Source: Mycobacteriaceae bacterium 1482268.1 (lineage in GTDB: Bacteria > Actinomycetota > Actinomycetes > Mycobacteriales > Mycobacteriaceae). Taken from it: a DNA stretch of 56,222 nucleotides. The stretch is from positions 1-56,222 of the forward strand of contig LZSH01000452.1 in the NCBI GenBank assembly GCA_001665255.1, given 5' to 3'. Under the pieces are notes generated by a model. It was not told the origin of the DNA. It ran no database searches and saw only the letters and a program-made list of their open reading frames with translations. The position numbers and the translations under genes are program-made. Shown in pieces: positions 18,453-27,928 of the stretch (position 1 is its first letter; every line of letters begins with the position of its first letter).

Positions 18453-19616
18453 GTGGTTCAACACGAAGAGCCCGGTTTGCCAGCACCAGGTCGGGTAGAA
18501 CGCCGGTTACGTGCATTGGTCGTGGGCTCGGGGTACCGAGCCAAGAATGCATTCTTGCCCGCGCTGCATTGCCTCGACCCGGCTGTCGAGGTGGTTGGTA
18601 TCCATTCGCGGAATGTCGATCATGCCCGTGAGGCCGGCCGTCAGTTTGGTGCGCCGGCTATCGAGGACCTGCGCTCCTTGCGGCCTGGCGACGTCGACAT
18701 GGTTTTGGTGTCAGTGACGCCGACGAGCAATTTGGCGGTCCTTCGCGCGACGGCGCATATTGCCCCGGGCGCTGCTCTGGTAATCGACACCCCGGCCGTG
18801 TCCGGGCTAGCTGACCTTCGCCATCTTGGTTTGTATCGCCGGTGGCGGACCGTACGGGTGGCCGAGGATTTCATGAACATGCCGCAGTTCCGTCTGGTCG
18901 AAAAGGTAATCGACTCAAACGCTCTCGGTGATGTTGTACATCTTCGCCTGACGAACATGGGTTGGGCGTACCACGCACTCGCGTTGTCACGGTCGTGGCT
19001 CCGCTTCCCCCTCGTACGTTCCGCACGCAGTCACAGGCGGGGCAGGGGCGAAGTAGACATCACTTATCGCTTCCCGAATGGAGTGACAGCGGAAGTGATA
19101 GAGCCGTATACACGGGGAGAAGGCTTCTTCGAGGTTGTCGGCAGGCGGGCTTCCCTTGCCGGTCACATGATGGGCTTCGGCCTCGGTAACAGCGCCGGAT
19201 CCCTTGATCAGACAGCGGTAGGCGCGCGCGGCCGTTTGGAACGACTGGAGGACGAGAACGGACTATCGGGTTTTCAGATAGTCGGCCTGGACGGTGGTGA
19301 CATCACGACAGGCATCCCCTTTCTCCCTCGGCTGCGCGCGATGAATCTCGAAGACGACAGCGAGTTCAACCTGATCCGCATTGACGGTCTGTGCCAGGTG
19401 ATCTCGTCGCTTTGGTCTCCAGATCCGGTGAATTCGAAGTACCGCTTGCAAGAAGCGATGACAGACGTGGTGGTCAGCTTCTTGGCGCGGGTGTTTCCGT
19501 GGTGGCCGGTACCGCGGATCGCGGGCCACAACCTCGTGGATTTGCTTGAGTCTGCGGCCAACCCGTTAGACGCATCAGCTCGACGCAGCGACAGCCTCAA
19601 CGCGCGGTTGGCTTGA
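18453..19616 (+). CDS. Gfo/Idh/MocA-like NAD(P)-dependent oxidoreductase
   Basis: 387 residues from GTG 18453, four bases after the preceding stop; an ATG at 18405 inside the upstream gene is the alternative. The Rossmann motif ALVVGSGYRAKNAFLPAL lies near residue 20, followed by a pattern typical of the family (VVGIHSRN, VLVSVTPTSN, and IDTPAVSG where most relatives have the EKP motif). The usual catalytic EKP Lys is replaced in this segment, so it may be a divergent member. Family enzymes oxidise or reduce nucleotide sugars, or act in ketosugar and aminosugar formation. Pairing with the dioxygenase suggests a shared modification step. The gene is convergent with the pyruvyltransferase, 16 bases away. 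Confidence 0.72.
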   Translation: MVQHEEPGLPAPGRVERRLRALVVGSGYRAKNAFLPALHCLDPAVEVVGIHSRNVDHAREAGRQFGAPAIEDLRSLRPGDVDMVLVSVTPTSNLAVLRATAHIAPGAALVIDTPAVSGLADLRHLGLYRRWRTVRVAEDFMNMPQFRLVEKVIDSNALGDVVHLRLTNMGWAYHALALSRSWLRFPLVRSARSHRRGRGEVDITYRFPNGVTAEVIEPYTRGEGFFEVVGRRASLAGHMMGFGLGNSAGSLDQTAVGARGRLERLEDENGLSGFQIVGLDGGDITTGIPFLPRLRAMNLEDDSEFNLIRIDGLCQVISSLWSPDPVNSKYRLQEAMTDVVVSFLARVFPWWPVPRIAGHNLVDLLESAANPLDASARRSDSLNARLA

Positions 19617-19632
19617 CCAGATGACCGTGCGA

Positions 19633-20679
19633 CTATCCGACGTCAAGTCCTAAATGACGTTGCACGGACGCGTATTCGGCTTGGAGCCGTTGACGCAGGT
19701 CCGCCACGGCGGCACGCGTCGTTTCCCTGATATTCGCTGCCTCCAGAAGCGCGCTCTCTATGCGGTCGACTACGTCGGCGGCGCTCAGTTCATCGGTACG
19801 GATGAGATATTGCGCGTTGGCAACGGAGAGCGCGAAGTCTCTGCACTTCGGTTGGTACTCCAGTGAAATCACCGGAGTGTCCGACAGGGCCGCCAAAATC
19901 CCTGCGTGGAGCCGGCTGACGACGGCTACCGAACATCGAGCAAACTCCCGTGCCGCGGCGCCCGCGTTGTCGGGGAGCACGATGTCTGCCGTGACATCCC
20001 TCAGCGCCGTCTCAGTCCATCGTCTGTCTTTCGGGTTCATGAGTATCCCGACGAACCGATAGCCCTGTGATGACAGCTGTTTCAGAGCAATCGAGAGCTG
20101 TTCGCCTACCGCTGCCCGATCATGCCCCCAGATTTCGCCGTCGCCGAAACCGACGTTGACTCCTATCAGGCCATCTTCTGGCAGTTGGTCGGGCCTCGGA
20201 AGGAGCAGTGCGGGATCGCCGGTCACCTCGACATCCAGCCCAATATCCGAAAGGAGCTCAGCGCTCCGGGGGCCCCGCACAGAAACTGCCTGAAACTCGG
20301 AAAGTATTGGGGCCCACCGCTTCAGCTCGTCCTGGCCACTGCCGCCGAAGCGGGTGCGGACCGGTTCCTCGACGCCAACCCCAATTGCGTAGCTTCCTTG
20401 GTTGGCGAGCGTGAAACCGCGATTTACCCATCGTCTCCACACTCGTCGTCCCACGATGGTGCCGCCACCAACCACTTGTGCCACGTGCTTGTCACGTCGC
20501 AATGACCGATTCAAACCTCTTGCGGCCGCAAAGACCGCCTCGGGTAAGAAAAGCGGCAGATCGACGAAGGACGCACCGGACAGCTGCGATCGGACAGCGT
20601 CATAAATTGCGTCGTCGCCGAGGTTGCCCCGTCGGTGCCAGCCAAGGTAAGCGACCAACGGTTCCGCTCTGCCTGTCAC
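19633..20679 (-). CDS. Polysaccharide pyruvyltransferase
   Basis: 348 residues from a GTG at 20679 with GGCGGAG upstream. Family motifs are clear and in order: GNLGDDAIYD near residue 18, GGGTIVG near 71, SVRGPRSAELL near 132, VTGDPALLL near 151, and SRLHAGILAAL near 256. These enzymes transfer the enolpyruvyl group of phosphoenolpyruvate to sugars, giving 4,6- or 3,4-linked pyruvate ketals. Pyruvylated sugars are known in some mycobacterial GPLs and glycolipids, so this gene predicts an acidic sugar on the product. No other polysaccharide gene is nearby to claim it. Confidence 0.88.
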   Translation of the reverse strand: MTGRAEPLVAYLGWHRRGNLGDDAIYDAVRSQLSGASFVDLPLFLPEAVFAAARGLNRSLRRDKHVAQVVGGGTIVGRRVWRRWVNRGFTLANQGSYAIGVGVEEPVRTRFGGSGQDELKRWAPILSEFQAVSVRGPRSAELLSDIGLDVEVTGDPALLLPRPDQLPEDGLIGVNVGFGDGEIWGHDRAAVGEQLSIALKQLSSQGYRFVGILMNPKDRRWTETALRDVTADIVLPDNAGAAAREFARCSVAVVSRLHAGILAALSDTPVISLEYQPKCRDFALSVANAQYLIRTDELSAADVVDRIESALLEAANIRETTRAAVADLRQRLQAEYASVQRHLGLDVG

Positions 20680-21253
20680 AGAGCGGCTCCGCCCAACGCG
20701 AGGAACGGGGATGCAGCGTTACGTGATGGGAGGGCCCGGTTCCGACACCATGAAGGCGCGGCTCCGACACCATGAATCGGTGTATGCATCAGCACGAAAT
20801 CCGCCACATCAGCTACTCGACGGGCTTGACCGCCACATGTTTCCCCTCACAACGCTCCGAGCGCCCGAGTCGATCTCGGCCACATTATGCCCTGCGGGGG
20901 CAGCCGCGGTGCGTGACGCCACGAGCGAGAATGAGCCGAAAGGAAGCTTCACATCTGAAACGGGCAGACGATCCTAGCGTGGTCGCTGCCGAGCCGCGTA
21001 AGCGTGCACCCTGGACCGGTTCCAGGGACTCGTGACCGAGGGGGACTCGACCGAGGTATGTTCTGGCTTAGGTTGTAATCTCGATCACCGTACGTATGGC
21101 TGCTTTTCGCATTGTGTTGGCGACAGCGGAAAAGAAGGCCCAGTCATTCTCCGCGACGAATCCCTGCTGCTGGTGCGCCGTCCGGCGAGAACGGGAAAAC
21201 TACCGGTTCCATTTCGAAGAACGCGCACAGAGTTGAAAGGCGAAGGACCCGAA
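20680..21253. promoter_or_regulatory. Intergenic region with tandem repeat and hairpin
   Basis: 574 bases between the divergent pyruvyltransferase and third glycosyltransferase genes. No gene is supported. It contains two copies of TCCGACACCATGAA (20741-20754 and 20763-20776; 22-base period) and a hairpin CCCTGGA-ccggt-TCCAGGG at 21009-21027. The promoter of the third glycosyltransferase should be here. Confidence 0.4.
20741..20776. repeat. Two-copy tandem repeat, 22-base period
   Basis: TCCGACACCATGAA occurs twice, in the context GGTTCCGACACCATGAA then GGCTCCGACACCATGAA. It lies in a non-coding stretch. Too short to assign; it could be a binding-site pair or the remnant of a mobile-element end. 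Confidence 0.6.
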
Positions 21254-22525
21254 GTGAAATTTGTGCTCGCAAGCTATGGGACACGTGGCGATGTCGAGCC
21301 CTGCGCCGCCATCGGCGGTGAGTTGCTGCGAAGAGGGCACGACGTACAAATGGCGGTAGCACCTGACCTAGTCGATTTCGCTGAGGCGGCGGGGCCGACT
21401 GCGGTTGCATACGGACCCGACTCCAAGGCCATGCTGGACGCGTATCGCGATTTTTGGTCGTGTTTCTTCGGCAACTTCTGGCGGGTTCGGGAAATGCGTA
21501 GGTTATGGAACGAACTGTGGGAACCCGTCACCCAGTGTTGGGCAGAGATGACCACCACGCTGACGTCAATGGCAGAGGGTGCCGACCTATTGTTCACCGG
21601 CCTTTCTTTCGAGCGACCCGCCGCCAATGTCGCGGAGTTCTACGACATTCCCTTGGCGACACTGCATTACGTCCCGGTGCGTGCCAATAGTCAGCTGATG
21701 CCGTTCCTGCCGGCTCCATTGGGCCGTTCTGCAATGACAGTGATCGAGTGGCTGGATTGGAGCGTGGAACGGAAGGTCGAAAACGCTCAGCGCCGCGAAC
21801 TCGGTTTACCGAAGGCAACGCGACCTGCGCCACGGCGTATATCGCAACGCGGGACGTTGGAAATTCAGGCCTATGACGAGGTCTGCTTTCCAGGGCTGGC
21901 AGCAGAATGGGCGAAGTGGGGTGACCTTCGGCCCTTTGTCGGCGCGCTGACTATGGAGTTGGCGACGGAAGCAGATGAGGAGGTCGCGGCGTGGATCTCA
22001 GCGGGAACTCCGCCCATTTTCTTTGGATTCGGCAGTATGCCGGTCGGCTCTCCTGCGGACGCTCTTGCCATGATCAGCGATGCCTGTGCGCAGTTGGGCG
22101 AGCGCGCGTTGATTTGTTCCGCCTGGACTGATTTCGGCGAAGCCCCGCATTACGATCACGTCAAAGTTGTACCCGCAGTGAATTTTGCAACAACGTTTCC
22201 GCTGTGCCGAGCCGTCGTCCACCATGGTGGCGCGGGGACCACGGCGATAGGCCTGCGCGCGGGTGTTCCCACGCTGATCCTTTCCATGGATGTCACTCAG
22301 ACGATCTGGGGGACTCGGGTCAAACGACTGAAAGTGGGTGCGACCCGGCGCTTTGCAGGAACCACCCGCGAAACGTTGGTAGCCGACTTGCGTACGGTTC
22401 TGACCTCGGAGTACGTCGCCCGCGCGCGCGAACTCGCATCCCGCATGACCAGCCCCGACGTCAGCGTTATGTCCGCAGCCGATCGCATGGAGGAGTTTGC
22501 TCGCTCACGGTGCGCGCATCGGTGA
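21254..22525 (+). CDS. GT1 glycosyltransferase, GPL type (copy 3)
   Basis: 423 residues from GTG 21254, with GAAGGA about nine bases upstream. The frame is open from 21032, but residues before the KFVLASYGTRGD block have no counterpart in the other copies. Asp13 and HHGGAGTT (323-330) are at exactly the same residue numbers as in copies 1 and 2, so the three are recent paralogues without indels between those points. It lacks the FLTFL/MTAVEW wording of copy 2 and sits closer to copy 2 than to copy 1 by eye. It is the nearest glycosyltransferase to the NRPS operon and on the same strand. The sugar and acceptor are unknown. Confidence 0.9.
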   Translation: MKFVLASYGTRGDVEPCAAIGGELLRRGHDVQMAVAPDLVDFAEAAGPTAVAYGPDSKAMLDAYRDFWSCFFGNFWRVREMRRLWNELWEPVTQCWAEMTTTLTSMAEGADLLFTGLSFERPAANVAEFYDIPLATLHYVPVRANSQLMPFLPAPLGRSAMTVIEWLDWSVERKVENAQRRELGLPKATRPAPRRISQRGTLEIQAYDEVCFPGLAAEWAKWGDLRPFVGALTMELATEADEEVAAWISAGTPPIFFGFGSMPVGSPADALAMISDACAQLGERALICSAWTDFGEAPHYDHVKVVPAVNFATTFPLCRAVVHHGGAGTTAIGLRAGVPTLILSMDVTQTIWGTRVKRLKVGATRRFAGTTRETLVADLRTVLTSEYVARARELASRMTSPDVSVMSAADRMEEFARSRCAHR

Positions 22526-23133
22526 AGCCGGGCGGCGAAGTGAGTGGTGCTGACAAGTCGGCTGCCCGCCCTCTCGGCAGAGCCGGATCGGCGAGCGAAC
22601 GCAACGCAACGTGCATTAAATTTGCTGGCCACCTAAGGTCCGCGCCCGAGGGCTGCGATAAGTAGGAGCGGAGCACCGGCGCTGACTCACAGAATGCGCC
22701 GGCAAGGGTCGCCGATATATAGCCAGCAAATGCCCATTAGGGCGATAGACCCCTTCGGTCCACGGTGGAGAACTTCACGATTAGGCACCATCCGAGATGG
22801 GAAATTATCCTCTCGATGGGTACCTCGGGGGGCGGTCGACCGCCGCCGCTCGGTCGCCGCCGGGCTTGGATCGGGTTCGCTCAGGGCAACGCTGAGCACC
22901 GAAATTAACGCTGGCGAACGTGCTGGAGGGGTAAGTAAAACGCCTGATTTAAACTGTCACCGCAGGTCACAGGCCCACTACCGGCCAGTATCCGGATTGT
23001 GCGTGGTCCCGGGGTTGCTGCTACCCTGTCTTAATAGTCACAGCGGCAACTTTGCCGAATCCCCGGACAAATCCGATTGCCTCGGCTAACGTTTGGGGTC
23101 CGAATGCTACGGTGATTAGGGGGTTCGAGACGG
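22526..23133. promoter_or_regulatory. Leader/promoter region of the mbtH-NRPS operon
   Basis: 608 bases with no supported gene ahead of mbtH. It contains a perfect 14-bp palindrome GGCGGTCGACCGCC at 22831-22844 and a small hairpin GCTCAG/CTGAGC at 22879-22897. AT-richer sequence occurs at about 22915-22960 and 23030-23070. As the only long non-coding stretch ahead of 28 kb of coupled genes, it should hold the main NRPS promoter, but no convincing -10/-35 pair was fixed. Confidence 0.45.
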
Positions 23134-23364
23134 GTGAGCGTCAATCCGTTCGACGACGAGAATGGCACCTTCGTAGTCCTGGTTAACGACGAGGAGCAAC
23201 ATAGCCTCTGGCCAAACTTCGCGGATGTTCCGCCAGGGTGGCGCGTCGTTTACGGAGAAGCAGATCGCGCCGCCTGCCTGGATTACATCGAAAAGAACTG
23301 GCCCGATATTCGGCCGAAGAGCTTGCGTGAGAGGTTAGCGGCCGAAGGGGCTTCAGCCGAATAA
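23134..23364 (+). CDS. mbtH: MbtH-like NRPS adenylation partner
   Basis: 76 residues from GTG 23134, a typical MbtH length. The family fingerprint is complete: [10 protein letters not shown] at the N-terminus, EEQHSLWP with the Ser-Leu-Trp-Pro that packs against adenylation domains, [10 protein letters not shown], and [13 protein letters not shown]. MbtH proteins bind and activate or stabilise A domains. It precedes the first NRPS gene by 40 bases and surely serves the seven A domains downstream. GPL loci have an mbtH in the same position ahead of their synthetases. Confidence 0.95.
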   Translation: MSVNPFDDENGTFVVLVNDEEQHSLWPNFADVPPGWRVVYGEADRAACLDYIEKNWPDIRPKSLRERLAAEGASAE

Positions 23365-23404
23365 CACTCAGGCATTGCAATCTTCAGAATTGGGGGACTC
23401 TGGT

Positions 23405-26400
23405 ATGGATCTCGATAACCGGTCACTTCCGCTGACGCGGGGGCAACTGGATATCTGGCTTGCCGAGGAAACGGGACAGTTCGGCGCGCGCTGGCAGCTG
23501 GGTGTTTCCGTTCGAATCGCAGGTCAAATCGATCCCGACCTGTTTAGATCGGCGGTCTGCGAAGCGGTGCGTGAGGCCGAACCCCTGCGCGCCGCTTTTT
23601 TTGAATCAGACGGCCAGGTTTTCCAAAAGGTCGTCGACTACCCCGACGTCGAGCTGGCCCGCTATGACCTCACCAGTTCGCCGGATCCAACGCGAGAAGT
23701 TCATCGCCTGACATCCGCCATCCAACATACGGCGATGCCACTTAGCGGCCCGCTATTCAAATTTGCGTTATTGCAAACTCAGCCGGACGAGTATTACTTC
23801 TACGTCTGCTGCCACCACATAGTGATCGATGGCATCGGGCTTGCGTTTGTTCTGCACCGTGTCGCCACTGCCTATAATGCGATGGCTGCTGACGCTGCGA
23901 TTCCCCCCGGCTTCTTCGGATCGCTGAATGACCTGGTCGATTGCGAGAAAGCATACGAAGAATCGACCGAATACCTCGAAGATGAGGCGTACTGGGTCAA
24001 GAATCTGCCAGGAGAAGACGAACTCGGCTATCGCTTGCCGCGCGATAAAGGCGCGCGGGGCACGGGCGAGTCAAGTGCGCCCATTCAATTGGATCCGTCG
24101 GCCCTCGCCGGAATCACCGATTTGGCCAACAGGTTGCAGATGCGTCGGTCATCTGTGATTACCGCAGCATGTGCACTACTCGTGCGGGGCTGCGTTTCCG
24201 AAAGCGACGAGGTTGTCTTCGACTTCCCGGTCAGCAGACGTATGCGTCAGGAATTGAAGCTGGTGCCCGGAATGATTTCCGGGGTGGTCCCACTTGTCCT
24301 GAAGGCTGCGCCTTATGCCACGGTTGCCGCTTTCTGTGAGCATGTCGACACGCGAATCCGCGAGGCTCTACAGCACCAGCGATTCCCGGTGCATATGCTG
24401 GAGAAGAAGACGCGATTCCATGACCCCGCCCAGGGCGCGAACCGAATAGCGGTTAACTTCATTCCGACGGCCCATATGTCGGACCTTGCCGGTTCTCCGG
24501 TAACGGCGACGCTTACCCATGACGGCCTCGGCGATCAGTTCAGGCTCGTCTTCTTCAGAGACGACGATGAGCTTTATCTCAGTACGCCGGGTGTCGGGGA
24601 GCTGTTCCCGAGTTGCGATACCCAGGAGCTGGTAGCTCGGTTGGAGCGGGTGTTCGCGGCGATGGCCGCCGACCCCACCCAGCGGCTGTCCGCTATGGAT
24701 TTGCTGAGCGATGGTGAGCAGGCCCGACTCAGTGACGTCGGTAACCGTGCCGTGCTGGCAGGGCCCGCGGTCCCCGCGAAATCTATCCCGGCGTTGTTTG
24801 CCGAGCAGGTGGCCCGCTTTGCGGACGCTGACGCGCTGACTTTCGAGGGCCGGTCAATGACGTACCGGCAGGTCGATGAGGCGTCCAATCGGTTGGCGCG
24901 CCTCTTGGCCGAACAGGGCGCGGAAGCCGGACGGTTTGTGGCGCTTCTGCTGCCTCGGTCGGCTGAGGCGATCGTGTCCATCATGGCAGTGCTGAAGACC
25001 GGTGCGGCGTATCTGCCTATCGACCCGGCGGTACCGGCGGCACGGCTGCAATTCATGCTGGCAGATGCCGCGCCCGTCGCCGTCGTCACCACAAGTGGGC
25101 TGGCCGACCGGCTACACGACGGTGATCTGCCGGTCATCGACGTCGACGATCCGTGCGTTGACGCCTACCCATGCGCCGGTCTGCCGGCGCCGGCTCCGGA
25201 ACACCTCGCATATATGACCTACACGTCGGGCACGACCGGCACCCCGAAGGGTGTGGCGGTCACCCACCGCAACGTGGCTCAGCTACTGGCGTCACTACAA
25301 ACCGGTGTTCCCGCCGGACCCGGCCGGGTGTGGTCGCAGTGGCATTCTCTGGTGTTCGATGTCTCCATCTGGGAGATCTTCGGTGCGCTCCTACACGGCG
25401 GGCGGCTGGTGATTGTGCCGCAGTCGATGGCCGGCTCACCAGCGGATTTCCATTCCTTGCTTGTCGCTGAAAAGGTCGACGTCTTGTGCCAAACCCCCTC
25501 CGCGGTGGCGATGTTGTCACCGGAGGGCCTGGAGTCGACGGTATTGATGGTGGCCGGGGAGGCGTGCCCGCCGGAGGTGGTCGATACATGGGCTGCGCAG
25601 CGGGTGATGATCAACGCCTACGGCCCGACCGAGACGACGGTCTATGCGGCGATCAGTGCGCCGCTGACACCGGGGTCGGATCTGGTGCCGATCGGCTCGC
25701 CGGTTTCCGGGGACGCGTTGTTCGTTCTGGATCGGTGGTTGCGGCCGGTGCCCGCCGGTGTCGTCGGTGAGTTGTACGTCGCCGGCGCTGGGGTGGCGTG
25801 CGGGTACATGGCTCGTGCCGGGTTGACGGCGTCGCGGTTTGTGGCGTGCCCGTTCGGTGGGGCCGGGGCGCGGATGTATCGCACCGGCGACTTGGTGTCC
25901 TGGGATACTGATGGCCAGTTGCTGTATCTGGGTCGCGCCGATGAGCAGGTCAAGATCCGCGGGTACCGCATCGAGCTGGGCGAAATCCAGGCTGCGCTCA
26001 GCGCCGTGGACGGAGTGCAACAAGCGGCGGTGATTGCCCGCGAGGACCGGCCGGGTGACAAGCGGTTGGTCGGTTATGTCACTGGCGCTGTCGATCCGGC
26101 CGCCGCGCGTGCTGAGCTGGCCGACCGGCTGCCGGCCTATCTGGTGCCGTCGGCGGTGGTGGTGCTCGAGACGCTGCCGCTGACCGTGAACGGCAAGCTC
26201 GACAAGAAAGCTCTACCCGCACCGGACTACCAGAGTGCCGGAAACGGCTTCCGCGCCTCAGCGAGCGTTACGGAGGAAGTCCTCGCCGCTATCTTTGCCC
26301 AGGTGCTGGGGTTGGAGCGGGTCGGAGTGGACGACTCGTTCTTCGAGCTGGGTGGCGACAGCATTTTGTCGATGCAGGTGGTGGCCCGGGCGCGGTCGGC

Positions 26401-27928
26401 CGGGCTGATATGTCGCCCGCGCGATGTTTTCGTGGAGCAGACCGTCGCTGGGTTGGCCCGGGTGGTGCGCGTGGCCGACGGCGAGGGCGAGGTAGTCGAT
26501 GAGGGTGTCGGGCAGGTGGCTCCGACGCCGATCATGCGCTGGCTGGGTGAGGTGGACGGCCCGGCTGAGCAGTTCAACCAAACGGTCGTTGTGCACGCGC
26601 CGGCGGGTGTGACGACCGCTGACGTGATCGAGGTTCTGCAGGCTCTGGTGGATCGGCATGCGATGTTGCGGGCGCGTGTCGAGGGCGACGCTAGCAGTGG
26701 ATGGTCGTTGAGGGTGCCTGCGGCGGGGTCGGTGGACGTTCGCGGTTGGCTGCAATCGGTCGATGTGTTGTCGGCTGATGCGCTGGTTGAGGGCCGGTCT
26801 CGATTGGATCCGCGGGCCGGGGTGATGCTGAGTGCGGTGTGGGTGGCCGACACTGGCCAGTTGGCGCTGATCATTCACCACCTGGTGGTTGATGGTGTGT
26901 CATGGCGGGTCTTGCTGGAAGATCTGAACATCGCCTGGGCCCAGCACCGAGCGGGACGGTCGATGGTGCTGCCCGCGGGCGGGACGTCGTTTGCCCGCTG
27001 GGCGTCGCTGCTGGCTGAGTATGCCCACGCCCCAGCGGTGGTGGAACAGGCCGAGAGGTGGCGGCAGGTGGCCGCCACGCCTGCGGTGTTGCCGGCGGTG
27101 CGCGCTGAGGTGGACACTTTCGCCGCTGCGGGGCAGTTGGCGGTCGAATTGGACGTGGAGACCACCCGGCTGCTGTTGGGTGAGGTGCCCGCGGCGTTCC
27201 ATGCTGGAGTGCAGGACATTCTGTTAGTGGCGTTCGGATTGGCGATGGCCGAGTTCTTGGGCACGGGGAGCGCGCCGATCGGCATCGACGTCGAAAGCCA
27301 CGGGCGTCAGGAGGAACTGGCGCCGGATGTGGATTTGTCGCGCACGGTGGGGTGGTTCACCGCGATCTATCCGGTTTCGTTGGCTGTCGGCGGGTTGGAT
27401 TGGGCGCAGGTCGTGGCCGGCGGGGCCGCGCTGGGTGCGGTGATCAAAGATGCCAAAGAGCAGCTGCGTGCCTTACCGGATCCATTGACCTACGGCCTGC
27501 TGCGCTATCTGAACAATGATGTGGAGCTCGCCGAGCCTGCTCCGCCGATCGGCTTCAACTACCTCGGGCGGCTGGGCGCTGGGGCCACCCAGCTCTCCGA
27601 TAACTTGTGGCGGATCAGCGAGGGCGGCCTGGCGCTTAGCGGTGTGACCTCTGCGATCCCCATGCCGCTGAAGCACACCGTTGAGCTCAACGCCGGCATC
27701 GTGGAGACAGACGCCGGCCCGCATTTGCAGGCTTACTGGACGTGGGCGCCCTCGGTGTTGGGTTCGGCGCACGTCAATCAGCTGAGCAAGCTGTGGTTCG
27801 AGGCGCTGGCCGGTATCTGTAGCCACGTCAGCGGCGGTGGAGGGGGATTAACGCCCTCGGATATCACTCTTGCCGGTCTCAGTCAGCAGCAGATCGACGA
27901 GCTCCAGCGGCAATATGCGGATCGCTGA
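23405..27928 (+). CDS. NRPS 1: C-A-T-E (starter module 1)
   Basis: 1507 residues. ATG 23405 is chosen because GGGGGAC lies just upstream; the frame is open from a TTG at 23375. Domains: condensation ~8-430 with HHIVIDG at 137; adenylation ~460-930 with [11 protein letters not shown] near 605 and NGKLDKKAL near 928; carrier with LGGDSILSM, Ser986; epimerisation ~1020-1490 with [10 protein letters not shown] at 1158, RTVGWFT and NYLGR. With no carrier upstream, the first C domain should attach an acyl chain to residue 1. The A-domain pocket reads DVWCMAAVYK by alignment to the GrsA positions; I cannot assign it firmly, though the AA-V/I-Y ending is shared with modules 3 and 7. The E domain gives a D residue. 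The stop lies inside the start of NRPS 2 (14-base overlap), and the C-terminus breaks off in the middle of a linker that is continuous elsewhere in the system. Confidence 0.95.
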   Translation: MDLDNRSLPLTRGQLDIWLAEETGQFGARWQLGVSVRIAGQIDPDLFRSAVCEAVREAEPLRAAFFESDGQVFQKVVDYPDVELARYDLTSSPDPTREVHRLTSAIQHTAMPLSGPLFKFALLQTQPDEYYFYVCCHHIVIDGIGLAFVLHRVATAYNAMAADAAIPPGFFGSLNDLVDCEKAYEESTEYLEDEAYWVKNLPGEDELGYRLPRDKGARGTGESSAPIQLDPSALAGITDLANRLQMRRSSVITAACALLVRGCVSESDEVVFDFPVSRRMRQELKLVPGMISGVVPLVLKAAPYATVAAFCEHVDTRIREALQHQRFPVHMLEKKTRFHDPAQGANRIAVNFIPTAHMSDLAGSPVTATLTHDGLGDQFRLVFFRDDDELYLSTPGVGELFPSCDTQELVARLERVFAAMAADPTQRLSAMDLLSDGEQARLSDVGNRAVLAGPAVPAKSIPALFAEQVARFADADALTFEGRSMTYRQVDEASNRLARLLAEQGAEAGRFVALLLPRSAEAIVSIMAVLKTGAAYLPIDPAVPAARLQFMLADAAPVAVVTTSGLADRLHDGDLPVIDVDDPCVDAYPCAGLPAPAPEHLAYMTYTSGTTGTPKGVAVTHRNVAQLLASLQTGVPAGPGRVWSQWHSLVFDVSIWEIFGALLHGGRLVIVPQSMAGSPADFHSLLVAEKVDVLCQTPSAVAMLSPEGLESTVLMVAGEACPPEVVDTWAAQRVMINAYGPTETTVYAAISAPLTPGSDLVPIGSPVSGDALFVLDRWLRPVPAGVVGELYVAGAGVACGYMARAGLTASRFVACPFGGAGARMYRTGDLVSWDTDGQLLYLGRADEQVKIRGYRIELGEIQAALSAVDGVQQAAVIAREDRPGDKRLVGYVTGAVDPAAARAELADRLPAYLVPSAVVVLETLPLTVNGKLDKKALPAPDYQSAGNGFRASASVTEEVLAAIFAQVLGLERVGVDDSFFELGGDSILSMQVVARARSAGLICRPRDVFVEQTVAGLARVVRVADGEGEVVDEGVGQVAPTPIMRWLGEVDGPAEQFNQTVVVHAPAGVTTADVIEVLQALVDRHAMLRARVEGDASSGWSLRVPAAGSVDVRGWLQSVDVLSADALVEGRSRLDPRAGVMLSAVWVADTGQLALIIHHLVVDGVSWRVLLEDLNIAWAQHRAGRSMVLPAGGTSFARWASLLAEYAHAPAVVEQAERWRQVAATPAVLPAVRAEVDTFAAAGQLAVELDVETTRLLLGEVPAAFHAGVQDILLVAFGLAMAEFLGTGSAPIGIDVESHGRQEELAPDVDLSRTVGWFTAIYPVSLAVGGLDWAQVVAGGAALGAVIKDAKEQLRALPDPLTYGLLRYLNNDVELAEPAPPIGFNYLGRLGAGATQLSDNLWRISEGGLALSGVTSAIPMPLKHTVELNAGIVETDAGPHLQAYWTWAPSVLGSAHVNQLSKLWFEALAGICSHVSGGGGGLTPSDITLAGLSQQQIDELQRQYADR

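Noticed and set aside
20711..21035. Small plus-strand frames of 87-88 codons in the gap before gtf3
   Set aside because: No domain, no ribosome site, and they overlap each other and the tandem repeat; treated as non-coding.
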